A DNA stretch of 24,298 nucleotides from Plakobranchus ocellatus (Eukaryota > Mollusca > Gastropoda > Plakobranchidae), in NCBI GenBank assembly GCA_019648995.1, contig BLXT01005252.1, positions 1,630,007 to 1,654,304 of the forward strand, read 5' to 3'. The notes under the pieces are model-generated. The model was not told the DNA's origin. It worked only from the letters and a program-made list of their open reading frames with translations, and ran no database searches. Numbering within the stretch: position 1 is the first letter of the stretch; each line of letters starts with the position of its first letter. The translations under genes and the position numbers were made by a program. Shown here one piece after another: positions 9,963 to 21,544 of this stretch.

Positions 9963-11369
9963 TCAGTTATTGCACTGTTTCAAATGAGCTGCGCCGAAAA
10001 AAAATCTTCGTATAAGTTATTCACTCTGTTGTTGTTTAAGTTCGATTTAGCATAAAGCTGATTTTAACGTGAATCATGAAGTAACCCAACAAAAAAAAAA
10101 TATTTTCCATTCATACGAAACTTCTCTTGCCATTCTCAAACCTCTCTGACATAATCTTTTTATGCTATCACAAATGACAAAAGGGTTATTAAGAATGACA
10201 TAATCTTAAAGTTTCTAGCTGGCTTAGCTAAAAGAAATAAATAAGAAGCCTAGGAAAAGCACAGTCTTATTGTCTCATGTGAAAGGAAAACGGAGTTTGA
10301 AGACGTTAAATCATTGTATGCAAAAAATAAAACTCCCACTAATGAGGTTTATTTGCATAATGTGATGGGATTTTAGATTAGGCAGTTTGACAATATCTGT
10401 CAGAATTGATGTACATAAGTTTTTATTGTAAATTCTAAATGAGAAAGAATGAAAATACAGAATGTCAAAGCCTTGCTATAATAGAAGTCTATTGCTTCAT
10501 ACAACAACATTAGCGCTTTAACTTGTGCAAATGAGGGACGACTGGTATAAAGATGTTGATTAAATCAGGCATAATGTAACCCAAAGAAAACGACCCTCAC
10601 ACCGTTTCAGATTCTATTCAGCATTAAATAATTATATCGGTTTATTATTTGCATTATAAAGGAATGGACAACAAGGATGTTTATGTCTTCTTAGAATCTG
10701 CCTAAAAGTTGCTCTGTCCGAATAAAAAAACAAAAACCTTCAACTTCTTATTTGAAATTCTTAAACAGGTGAATAATTTCAAAATCTTTCAGTTGAAAAT
10801 TTGAATATCTGAGACTAATTTATGCTGCAGAAGTGATAATGATTCATACCTTTTTTTTGCAAAATCAGAACTAGATTTGTTAGATCCACACGATAATTTT
10901 GTGTTTGAAAAACCCACCACTTATATGGTGATATCAGATTTCTTAACGCGAGACTTGCTGGAGGACAGAAGGGCCCTGAACATGTTTGGCAAGTTCCCAG
11001 ATTTGTACAAAGATTGCCTTTTTACAAGAACCTCACTATTATTGCCATATTCTACATACACACATGAGAGACCTAGTGAAAAAAAGCATGGCTGTATTCC
11101 TGGAACAATGACGAACCTTTAGATGATAAGAAGCTAAAGAAACACAGACCCCAAAGTTTTTCAATCAAGGCACGTATCTTCTGGTTGCTTCGCTTACCCA
11201 TGGAGCTTTCGTAAATACAAGAGCGTGTTCCAGTTCGAACGACTAATAATTGCAACAGTCATTTTTGATGTTTGGAAGTCTTTTGTGGAGGTGGGGAAAG
11301 CTTTCAGTTAATAAACATAACTCTATTTTAATTATTTTCCATAAGTCTGTATGCGGTCACAAGTTTATA

Positions 11370-11832
11370 ACGGACATGACATATCAATGGAAAAGATCTG
11401 AAAAGCTCAGTGATTGTAGATGGTAAGTCGTTCACTCAAAATGAACGCATGAAGGTTCCCCACGCAAGAGAGGCCACAGTGGTAGTCGATTCCTTTTCTT
11501 TCAGACGATATTCCTCTCCATGTCCTCCGCCATCCTTTTTTTCTGTCTTTTGCCAATGCCGCTATGTGTCCGCATTAGATCCTACTGTCGCTGAGAGAGA
11601 TAGATTTTCAAATCGCATGGAAATATCGAGAACTTTTTCTCCCACAATTGTGTTATTCCATCTCTGAGCAGACACCATGAGTAAATATCTTGCTTACAGT
11701 CTCTATCCCTCAGACATTCGCCCGCTCCTCTCTCGGTATCGACTATATTCAAGAAACTCCGAACATTTTACATCAAACCAGCATTCATCTAAGATGATAA
11801 AGAAAACACTTCTCATCTATTTACCATTCACT
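11370..11832. other. Conserved block beta in C2, cut by the fusion
   Basis: Part 1 carries an 85-codon ATG frame at 11410-11667 containing VPHAREATVVVDSF and RRYSSPCPPPSFF. Part 2 has the plus ATG frame from 11677, which ends at 11847 within the fusion junction. On the minus strand there is an open segment CLRDRDCKQDIYSWCLLRDG. The block ends abruptly at the junction. Confidence 0.35.
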
Positions 11833-11846
11833 CCTTTTATTATTTA
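11833..11846. other. Fusion junction between C2 and C3
   Basis: Left of this point the sequence matches the unit at about offset 2.28 kb (block beta, TTACCATTCACT). Right of it the sequence matches the unit at about offset 0.2 kb (TTAGACT-TTAAACAG, block alpha). About 3.4 kb of unit is therefore missing. The few bases between (CCTTTTATTATTT) match neither side clearly. Confidence 0.85.
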
Positions 11847-11877
11847 ATACTTTAGACTATTAAACAGTTTTCTTGTT

Positions 11878-12050
11878 TCGCGGTGCTACTTGCCTTACTT
11901 TTAACGACATTATTTCACAGAGTTTGTTATGCTCGCCTGTGCTAATGATGTGCTCTGCCTTATCGCTGCAGACTTTGACTGCCATCAACAGCTGAACTAT
12001 TGGGTGATGAGTGGAATCATGAAGAAATCACAAGCGAAATATTGAACAGG
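11878..12050 (-). other. Conserved block alpha in C3, most diverged
   Basis: This copy lies immediately after the C2-C3 fusion. It has the most changes in the block (for example G to V and R to S around MAGKVCRDK) and no stop at the place where the other three copies end, so the frame reads on. It shows relaxed conservation compared with C1, C2 and C4. Confidence 0.38.
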
Positions 12051-13479
12051 TCTGTTATTACACTGTTACACATGAGCTGCACAGAAAAAAAAAAAGCACA
12101 CTCCAATCTTTTTAGAAGTTACATAGTCTATTGTTGTTAATTCGAATGTGAATCGTAAAGTTGCCCAACGAAAATTATTTTGTGTGTATAAAAAAACTTC
12201 TCTTCCCTTTCTCAAACCTCTTCGATGTAATCTTATTACGCTATCACAAATGACAAAAGTGTAATTGAGAATGACATATTCTAAAAGCACTTAGCTGACT
12301 TTGCTAAAGGAAATAAATAAGAGACCTTGGAAAAGCACAGTCTTAGTATATCATTTGAAAGAAAAACGGAGTTTAAAGGAGTTAAATTATCATTTGCAAA
12401 AAATAAACTCCCAGAGGTGAGGTTAACATGCATAAGCTAATGGATTTTTAGGCTCTATAGCTTCACAATGTTTGTCATGATTGATGAACTTTGGATTTTT
12501 AATGCAATTTCAAAATAAGAGAGAGAATGAGAACACAGAATGCAAAAGCCTTGCTATAATAGAAAGTCTATTAAGATTAGCACTGTAACTTGTGCAAATA
12601 GCTCATAAAAAGATCTTGATTAAGTCAGTCATGATGTAATCCAAACAAACAGACTGTTTTAGATTCTATTTCTGTATCAAATAATTAATTCGATTTATTA
12701 TTGGCATTATAAAGGTATGGATAATAAGGATGTTTTTGTCTCCTTAGAATCCGGCTACAAATCTTCTTGCTGCCTCTAATTAAAAAAAAATGACAAGAAC
12801 CTTCATCTTCTTTTTAAAATTCTTGAGAAGATGAACGATTTCGAATTTGTTAAAAGGAAAACTTGAACGCCTAAGACAACTTTATACTGCAGAAAAGTTA
12901 AAGATACATAATATTTTTTATGTTCAAAATCAGAACAAGATTAGCTATATTCACACGATGATTTTGTGTATCAGACAGCTGGCACTATTATGGTGATATC
13001 AGGTCCAATGGCATGCGTTCAGCTGTTGGACAGAGGGGCCCGGCACATCCGAGATTAATACGATTGGCTTTCCCACAAGAACCTCATTGATATTACGATG
13101 GTCTACAGACACACAAGAAGAGACCTAGTGAATAAACTTAACTGTTTTTCTGAAACAAAACTACCTTTAGAAAATAAGAAACTTAAGTAACATCACAATT
13201 TGTATACACAGCTTTTTACGAGGAACGCACGTACCTTCTGGTTGGTCCGCTACCCATGGAACTCTTGTAAATACAAGAACGTGTTCCGGTTTGAACGACA
13301 AGTAATAGCAACAGTCACTCACGGTTTGGAAGTCTTTTATCATCGCAGATTTCGAGTGTGCATGTTTGTGAGAGACTGAGGAAGTAAAAGAGGTGGAGTT
13401 GGGAAAATCTTTCAGTTAATAAACTTAGCTTTATATCTATTACTTTCCACGAGTGAGTATTCGGTCAAAGATTATAACA

Positions 13480-14060
13480 CACATGACAGATCAATGGAGA
13501 AGATCTGAAAGGTTCAGTGTTTAGCAGTTGGTAGATCGTTCACTCAAAACAAATGCAAGTAGGTTCCTCACGCAAGAGAGGACATAGTGGTAGTCGATTC
13601 CCTTCCTATCAGACGATACTCCTCTCCGTGTCCCCCAAATTCCTTTTTTATGTCTTCTGCCAATGCCGCTCTGTCTCCGCATTAGATCCTACTGGACCTC
13701 AAGGGGGTTTAAAATACTGTCGCTAAGAGAGATAGATTTCCGATTCGCATGGAAATATCGAGGACCTTTTCTCCCACAACTGTGTTATTCCATCTCTGAG
13801 TATACACAATGCGTAAATGGCTTGTTTACAGTCTCTATCCCTCAGACATTTGTCCGCGCCTCTCTCGATATGGAATATATTCAAGAAACTCCGAACATTT
13901 TACATCAAACCAGCATTCATCTAAGATGATAAAGAAAACAGTTCTCAGCTATTTACCATCCACTTATTTTTCCCGCCATAATTTCTTGTTTCTGAGGCCA
14001 TCGTATTTACATAAACTTGTTTCACTTTCTATCGATAATGGCCAATCTGAGTTTCTCAAC
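13480..14060. other. Conserved block beta in C3
   Basis: In part 1 the frame open in C1, C2 and C4 is broken here by a TAG just before VPHARE. Part 2 has a plus ATG frame at 13809-14075 with YSRNSEHFTSNQHSSKM. It also has a minus-strand segment CLRDRDCKQAIYALCILRDG, which is open. Confidence 0.35.
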
Positions 14061-14263
14061 TTTTTTTTAATATAGTTCTTATATGTTTTCATTTCTCCAC
14101 ATTTTTTTCGTTGTTCTCAGTTTTCTTTACTGCGATAATACACTGAAGTGAATCGGCCTAGAATTAATATTTAATACACTGTAAACACTGCTAGTCGTAT
14201 GGTTGCAAAACCAAAATACATTGCCGCGTATTTGAAAACATTAAAGTAAAAAACCCACACAGA

Positions 14264-14279
14264 TACACACACACACACA
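14264..14279. repeat. (CA)n microsatellite in C3
   Basis: About eight AC repeats lie at the position equivalent to the longer tract in C1. Confidence 0.9.
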
Positions 14280-15508
14280 GATATGCCAAAAAAATTATAA
14301 AAACAAAGTAGGAAAACACAATGTATATATGTTAAATATTTTCCTTTGAATTCTTCATTGAAAAAAAAATGTTTGAGTTAGCGGATACACTTTTATACTG
14401 GAAATTCTTCTTCCACCCCCTAGGCATTTTCACGAGACGCAAACTTATCCATTTACGTGCAGGAATTTTACAGTTTCCTCTTCATCTTATGCAAGAAAGA
14501 TGGAAGGAGACTTAGTGCACTGTGGAAAAACAACTGGAGACAATGTTTGGTAGATTGTTGTTAAGGACCCTAACAAAATTCTTCCTTGCTAAATTTCAAG
14601 ATCAAAATCGCTTACGCCAATATCAGTTCTTATGAGTTTGTTAACTATTACTGAAGAAAAAGCAGAATTAAGTAACAAAAGAAACAAGTTTAAATATCAT
14701 TTCGATTTGGGGTTGATTTTGAAGGATATTTATGACTTTTTTTATTGGCAAATTTATTTCTAGACACACCAGCTAATTTCCGGTTAAAGTGAACAGGTAA
14801 GGAGCTGACGTAATTTCGCTTTTAAAGGAAGAAAAAAACACTGGAATAAAAAAAGTACCAAACGAAGTTTGTTCATGAAATGTAACGATTTTTTTTTAAT
14901 TCCGATCGATATTGTGCAAAGTAGGTGATCTTTTCATGCCTTGGAACAAACGACAGTTTCAAAAGCAGAATCCACCTCAGGATTTTCCCTTTAGCATCTT
15001 CCTGCTAAGCTTTATTTTAAACTATAGCCCTGATATTCTTTTTCAGGACTAGAGCAAATTTTGTCTCCTCATAATGATTGATAAATGATCAAATAGGTTT
15101 CAATGGTATGTGACATTCAATAAAGGAAACTTACTCTTATCTTCCCCTTAAGGTTAGTTCCGTGTTCTGTGACCATTTCCATCTCATGGTTCATGTCAAA
15201 AGTCTAATTTTAAATACCACCAGACATAACCAATATTAGTCAATGTCACAATGAAAACTGAGGCATCGCATACAATGAGACACAGTTACCAGTATAGTGC
15301 ATTTTAACTTCACTTTCTACCCACATTTTTCAAAGTAAAAGTTCAGTTTTTCAAATGAAACCAAACATGATTATATTCAAATCATTAAGGATTTGCCGTG
15401 TCAAAAGCGAACTACACTGAGAGCCTGTGGTTTATCTGGCCTGAAGCAGAACATTAGCTAAAGTAATGGAACGGGCTTAATTAAGGACTTTGAAATGAGA
15501 TTTTTATT

Positions 15509-15770
15509 CACGTTACTTTGATCAAAGTGAAGCTTTGTTCGTAGTCGACAGAAGCCCGACTGCAGAGCAGCATTGCAATGAGGATAGAGAGATAACTTGT
15601 AAAACCATAGGGATGTCTCGCCAAAAAGAGTATTGTCTTAGGCAAGAGCATTGTGAATAAATTTTGTTACATGAACTGTGATCTAATTTTCATATTTTTT
15701 TATGCTTTAAACATACTTAAAACCTCCCATTAGGCTTTTATATTGAAGATTCTAGGGTTGATACCTTAGA
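15509..15770 (-). other. Conserved block gamma in C3, frame disrupted
   Basis: Nucleotide similarity to C1 and C4 is high. However, one T is missing at about 15555 (AGCCCGAC instead of AGCCTCGAC), which shifts the minus-strand frame that is open in C1 and C4. This argues against the frame being a maintained protein. Confidence 0.38.
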
Positions 15771-16251
15771 GAAATGCTGTGCCCAATCACAGACTCACTA
15801 TAAATATCTGTACTCTTTGTTGTGTGTTTCGCTATGTACTGTGAACTGCTTTGGGAATGATGCAGAGTTAGGTTTGTTTTGTGCCAAGATATCAAAATAA
15901 TAATAAAAAAAGCTGATGGTAAAGCAAACTTTTCATTTTTTCAACATTTTTTATTTCTTGAGAAAAAAAAAAGATATGGTGATGTAAGACTATTTTCTTT
16001 TAGTTTAAAGTATGAACAACACAATATAACATATTATAACAATAACCCAAAATCAGTTTTTTTTTAAGTTGAATAAAATTCTGAAGTTTCCAGATTTCCT
16101 TTTATGTTTGCTAGCTCTGAGCAATCCCCTGTTATTTGCTAATTTTTTTTGTATAGCTCTACTGAAAAATCAGATATGTTTTTTTTTTTAATTTTGTTTT
16201 TGTTCCGAATATTTTTTGTCCCCTTCTGTCGTTTACCAGAAAACCCCGAGC

Positions 16252-16278
16252 AACAAAAAACAAAACAAAACAAAACCC
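16252..16278. repeat. (CAAAA)n tract in C3
   Basis: This is a short pentanucleotide repeat immediately before block delta. The same tract is present in C4 but absent from C1, where the sequence is AACAACAAAATAAAAT. Confidence 0.88.
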
Positions 16279-16282
16279 AACT

Positions 16283-16466
16283 CATTTCGAGGAAACAGAT
16301 CACCATACACATATGAGCAAGGAAGACAAAGGGCTATTATCAGTTTCTGCCTCACCTTGATCCCTATAAAAGCACTTTGTAATGAGCTCTGTGCGTGCTG
16401 AGGCACATTTATAGCCATATTAATGATGCAACGGATCCGCACAAAAGATTCAAGTCATATACCAGA
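16283..16466 (+). promoter_or_regulatory. Conserved block delta in C3 with TATA box
   Basis: TATAAAAG lies at 16365-16372. It is followed 25-35 bp later by GTGCTGAGGCACATTT, an arrangement that fits a plus-strand core promoter with the start site near 16395-16405. This reading is an inference from motif and spacing. The overlapping frames on both strands remain possible explanations for the conservation. Confidence 0.33.
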
Positions 16467-16551
16467 GTGGGGAAAAAAACCACGCTCTCACAAACAAAAA
16501 AAAAATCAATGACTCTTTAAAAAAGGAGGGTTGGAAAAAAAGCTTTTTCCT

Positions 16552-16730
16552 AACGGAAATTGTCGTGAAGGTGAGTAAAAAAGTGAGCTAGGGAAGACAA
16601 AAGCAGATAGATATCACGAAGCAGGATGTCCAACGTTATGTGATTTTTACATTTGCATAACTGAAGTCTGAGGGAGAAGGAGATGTGGCCTTAACCTTCG
16701 TCAGTTTTCTGTGCTATAATGTGCTCAAAG
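16552..16730. other. Conserved block epsilon in C3
   Basis: The plus-strand donor-like GTGAGT is at 16571-16576 and the ATTTGCAT octamer at 16651-16658, both intact. The minus-strand pyrimidine-AG motif at about 16667-16681 is retained. There is a small change just beyond the octamer (AACTGAAG instead of ACCTGATG). Confidence 0.35.
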
Positions 16731-16854
16731 AGAATGACAACAAGAATATTTTTAATTCATAGAGAGAAACTCAGACTGTTTCTTTTGTTTTGTCAACACT
16801 GCACAAAGAAAGACCCATCAAAGTGTCTTTGCCCTGATGCATGCTAGAGTGTTT

Positions 16855-16870
16855 GTGGAGAGAGAGAGAA

Positions 16871-16919
<49 letters not shown>

Positions 16920-17115
16920 GAGAGAGAGAGAAAGGGGGGTGGGGGAGAGGAGGGAAAGATGGAGATAGAGGAAATGATAGATATAAAGGGAGAAAGCAAT
17001 AGCGAGAGAGAAAGAACGAAGGAGAGAAAAGGAGAAGAGTAAGATAAAGAGTGTGAGGGACAAAAGTGATAGAGAGTGAAAGGCAGAGAAAGATAAAGAA
17101 TAGAGAGAGGGGCAT
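16855..17115. repeat. Purine-only GA tract at the end of C3
   Basis: This is the longest of the three tracts, with (GA)n at 16857-16935 followed by a degenerate purine region. The minus-strand 115- and 127-codon frames over it are S/L-rich low-complexity artefacts. Confidence 0.93.
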
Positions 17116-17432
17116 AAAGCTAGACACACAAATCCACAGAACATAAGAGGACATAAAGATAGCATTTAGATTTGAAAAATTGAAGGTTCCAATTTGATAA
17201 GATATGTTTTAGCGTTGCCAATATTAGTTTAACTTTATTTCATTTCCTTCTACCACCACGGCCTCTTCAAAATCTTAAAGTTTCCAGGAATGCAATAACT
17301 TGTTTATTTATCTTACTTTTCCTGAAGATGTAATGGAACTCTTGAGTTAAGATGATTTTCAATATTTTTTTAAATATCGCAACACATAGAAACTCTATTG
17401 AATACGTTAGACTGTTAAACAGCTTTCTTGTG

Positions 17433-17605
17433 TCACGGTGGAATTTGCCTTTCTTTTAACGACATGATTTCACAGAGACTGTTATGCTCGCCTGTGCTAA
17501 TGATGTGCTCAGCCTTATCGCGGCAGACTTTGCCTGCCATCAAAAACAGAACCATTGAGTAATAAATGGAATCATGAAGAAACCACAAGTGAAATATTGA
17601 ACAGA
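17433..17605 (-). other. Conserved block alpha in C4
   Basis: The minus-strand frame is open and ends with the same TGA as C1. Two replacements (H to Y and P to S) fall side by side in the IYHPMV segment. The GTGCTAATGATGTGCTC core is intact. Confidence 0.4.
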
Positions 17606-19049
17606 TTAATTATTGCACTGTTTCACATGAGCTGCACAGGATTAAAAACCCAATATTTTTATAAATTAAATAGTCTATTGGTGATTTTGTTCATTTTTGC
17701 ATAGAGCTAACTCTAACGCAAATCATACAGTTGCCCAACGAAAATTATTTCTCAAACCTCTCTGTTAAAATCTTTTTACGCCATAACAAATGACAAAACT
17801 GTAATTGAGAATGACATGATCTAAAAGCATTTAGCTGGTTTTGCTAAAGGAAATAAATAAGAGGCCTTGGAAAAGCACAGGCTTATTATAACATTTGAAA
17901 GAAAAATGGAGTTTAAAGAACTTAAACTAGTGTATGGAAAAAGTAAATCTCCCAGAGATGAGGATTACATGCATAAGCTAATGGATTTTAGGCTTAACAG
18001 CTTCACAATATAATTCAGATTTGATGCACATTAGTTTTTATTGTTATTTCTAAATGAGAAAGAATGAGAATACAGAATGCTAAAACCTTGCTACAATAGA
18101 AAGTCTTTTGCTTCATACAACAACTTTAGAGCTGTAACTTGTGCAAATGAAGGATGGCTCGTAAAAAGATGTTGATTAGATCAGGCATGATGTAACCCAA
18201 AGCAAACGATCCTCAAACTGTTTTAGATTCTATTTCAGTATTAGATTTTTATATCGATTTATTATTGGAATGGACAAGAAGGATGTGTATGTCTTTTTAG
18301 AATCTGACTAAAAATTGCTCTGCTCTGTCCAAATAAAAAAGACAAGAACCTTTATGATCTTTTTTGGATAACTTGAACAGGTGAATAATTACAAAATCTT
18401 TAAGAGGAAAATTGGATTATCTAAGACTAATTTATACTGCAAAAATGATAATGATTCATATTTTTTTTTTCAAAATCGGAACTAGATTTGTTAGATCCAC
18501 ACGATAATTTTTTGTGTTAAAGACCCACCACTATTATGATTATATCAGATTTCTTAACGCGAGACTTGCTGGAGGACAGAAGGGCCCCGCACATGTTTGG
18601 CAAGTTCCCAGATTTGTACAAAGATTATCTTTCCTACAAGTACCGCACTATTATTGCCATATTCTATATACACACATACTGAAAAAAACATGGCTGTTTT
18701 CCTGGAACAATGACTAACCTTTAAATGATAAGAGGCTAAAGAAAAAACACAAAGTGTATACACAGCTTTTATCGAGGAACGCACGTATCTTCTGGTTGCT
18801 TCGCTTATCCATAGAACTTTCGTAAATACAAGAACGTGTTTCAGTTCGAACGACTAATAATTGCAACAGTCATTTTTATTGTTTGGAAGTCTTTTTGTTA
18901 AGGCAGATTGCGAGTGTGCGTGTGAGTGAGAGAGTGGAGGAGTAAAGTAGGTGGAATTGGGGAAAGCTTTCAGTTAATAAACATAGCTCTATTTTTATTA
19001 TTTTCCATTCTTCTGTATCCGGTCAAAGTTTATAACGCGCATGACATAT

Positions 19050-19600
19050 CAATGGAAAAGATCTGAAATGCTCAGTGGTTGTAGATGGCAAGTCGTTCAC
19101 TCTAAATGATGGCATGAATGTTCCTCACGCAAGAGAGGCGACAGTGGTAGTCCATTCCTTTCCTATCAGACAATATTCCTTCCCGTGTCCTCCACCATCC
19201 TTTTTTCAGATTTCTGCCAATGCCGCTCTGTCTCCGCATTCGATCCTACTGGATATCGAGAGACTCAATAATGCTGTCGATAAGGAGATAGATTTCCGAA
19301 CCGCATGGAATTATCGAGAACTTTTTCTCCCACAACTGTGTTATTCCATCTCTGAACAGACACCATGAGTAAATATCTTGTTTACAGTCTCTATCCCTCA
19401 GACATTCGCCAGCGCCTCTACACTCGGTATCAAATATATTCAAGAAACTCCGAACATTTACATCAAACCAGCATTCATATAAGATGATAATGAAAACAGT
19501 TCTCATCTATTTACCATTCACTTATTTTTCCCGCCATGAGTTTCTGAGGCCTTCGTGTTTACATAAACCTGTTTCACTTTCTATCGATTATGGGCCAATC
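19050..19600. other. Conserved block beta in C4
   Basis: Part 1 has a 97-codon ATG frame at 19075-19368 containing VPHAREATVVVHSF. Part 2 has a minus-strand ATG frame at 19246-19506. This frame starts with a short hydrophobic segment (MRTVFIIIL) and then has cysteines in TECRGAGECLRDRDCKQ and YSWCLF. This N-terminal join exists only because C4 has lost one T at about 19459 relative to the other copies. The secreted-peptide look is therefore likely accidental. The plus-strand frame is broken by the same indel. Confidence 0.33.
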
Positions 19601-21074
19601 TGAGAGTTTCTCGACGTTTTTTTCCCTAGGTCTTACATTTTTTCATTGCGACAATACACTGAAATGCATCAGAGTAAAATTAATATTTAATATACTCTAA
19701 ACACTTCTCGTCGAATGGTTGTAAAGCTTAGATACATTGTTGCATCATATTTAAAATAATACAGTAAAAACACGCTCACATATACAGACACACGCACGCA
19801 AATGCCAAATCAAGACTATCAAAAAGAAAAGGGAAAAGTGCACTATGTTAAATATTTCGCCTTCAATTTCTTCAGAAAGAAAAAAAAATCATTAAAGTAG
19901 CGGATGTGCTCTTGCAATGGAAAGTCTTTTTCTTTCACCCCTGCGCAACTTTATGAGCCTTAAACGTATCCATTTATGTGCAGAAATTTTACAGTTTCCT
20001 CTTTATCTCATACAGGAATAATTGAAAAAAATGTTGGTAAATGTAGAAAAACAACTGAAGATAATGTTTTGTAGATTTTATTTAGGACTGAAACTTAATT
20101 CTTGTTTCTGGATTTCGACAGGAAAATCCCCTACTGAAATGTCAGTACACATGCGTTTGTTAAACATCACTAAAGAAAAAAAAAGCAGGACTAAATAACA
20201 AAAGAAACAATTTAAAATATCCTTTCGGTGTTGGGTTGATTTTGAAGGGCATTTATGAGTTTGTTATTGTCAAATTTATTTCTAGAAACAGCAGGATGAT
20301 TCCCGCTTCAATTGAACAGGTAAGGAGCTGACACGATTTCGCTTTTAAATGAAGAAAAAAATACTTGAATAAAAACAAGTATCAAACGAAGTTTGTTTAT
20401 GAAATGCAGGTTTTCTTTTTCTTTGAGATCAAGAGTGTTCAAAATGGCTGCTCTTATCGTGCTTGGAACAAACTATAATTTCAAAAACACAATCCATCTC
20501 AGGATTTTCCCGTTAGAATCTTCCTGCTAAGCTTTACTTTAATTTATAACCTTGGCATTCTTATTTTAGATTAAGATATCTTTTTTTTTTCTGGCTCAGG
20601 TTTAAAAAATGAGGAAATAGGATTCAACGGTATATACTTGGAATAAAGGAAACTTAATCTTATTTCCCCCTAAAGGGTAATTCCGTGTGCTGCAACTATT
20701 TCCATCTCATATTTCCAGACAAAAATCTAAATTTTATTTCCATAATCACAGCAACTCCTATTTTATGTCCTCGTTCCAGACATGACTCGACCGACGTAAG
20801 TCAATGTCACAATGAAAACTGAGGCATCGCATGCAATGAGAGACAGTCACTAGGGTAGAGCATTTTAGCTTCACTTTCTACCCGCTCTTTTCAAAGTAAA
20901 AGTTCAGTTTTTCAAATGAAACCAAACATAATTATATTCAAACCATCAAGCATTTGCCGTGTCAAAAGCGAGCTAGACAGAGATCCTGTGGTTTATCTGG
21001 CCTGAAGCAGAACATTAGCTAAAGTAATGGGACAGGCTTAAAAAAGGAAAGGACTTTGAAATGAGATTTTCGTT

Positions 21075-21340
21075 CACGTTACTTTGATCGAAGTGAACCT
21101 TTGTTCGCAGTCGACAGAAGCCTCGACTGCAGAGCAGCATTGCAATAGGGATAGAAAGATAATTTGTAAAACCATAGGGATGTCTCGCCAAAAAGAGTGT
21201 TGTTTTTAGGCAAGAGCATCGTGAATAAATTTGGTAGATGAAGTGCGATCTAATTTCCATATTTTTTACAAACTTTAAACAAACTTAAAACCTCCCATTA
21301 GGCTTTTATATTGAAGATTCTAGAGTTGATACCTTAGAGA
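21075..21340 (-). other. Conserved block gamma in C4
   Basis: The minus-strand frame at 21015-21260 is open and includes LFLARHPYGFTNYLS and KVHFDQSNV. The ATG used in C1 is replaced, because the TTGTTTTTAGGC segment differs here, and a different upstream ATG would be needed. Confidence 0.38.
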
Positions 21341-21461
21341 AATGCTGTGCTCAACTACAGACTCACTCAACAATATTTTTATTCTTTTTGTGTCTTTCGC
21401 TGTGTTCTGTGAACTGCTTTGGGAATGATGCAGGGTATTTTTTTTTTTGCTTATATATCAA

Positions 21462-21489
21462 AATAATAGTGATAATAATAATAATAATG

Positions 21490-21544
<55 letters not shown>

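Larger units (their letters stand above)
9544..11840 (+). repeat. Tandem unit, truncated copy C2
   Basis: This copy contains only the first 2.3 kb of the unit (alpha and beta blocks). Similarity to the other copies stops just after the TTACCATTCACT motif at 11821-11832. The gamma, delta, epsilon and GA-tract portions are absent. In its body it shares diagnostic sequence with C4 rather than with C1 or C3, for example the TTCTTAACGCGAGACTTGC motif at about 10941-10959 versus 18551-18569. It also lacks about 50 bp near 11280-11290 that the other copies have. Confidence 0.92.
11843..17185 (+). repeat. Tandem unit, copy C3
   Basis: The copy begins about 200 bp into the unit, fused to truncated C2, and then runs to the shared end after the GA tract. 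Its first half resembles C1 (near identity at about 12690-13700). Its last part resembles C4, including the (CAAAA)n tract at 16252-16278. It lacks the CTAGGGGTGGAAACAC segment that C1 (about 8552) and C4 (about 21748) share. Confidence 0.93.

Noticed and set aside
11225..11240. CAGTTCGAACGA motif resembling a tRNA T-loop (also in C4)
   Set aside because: No acceptor stem, D-arm or anticodon arm can be placed at the right distances.
16771..17165. 127- and 115-codon minus-strand frames
   Set aside because: They have the same GA-tract low complexity. The equivalent frame in C4 differs wherever the repeat length differs.
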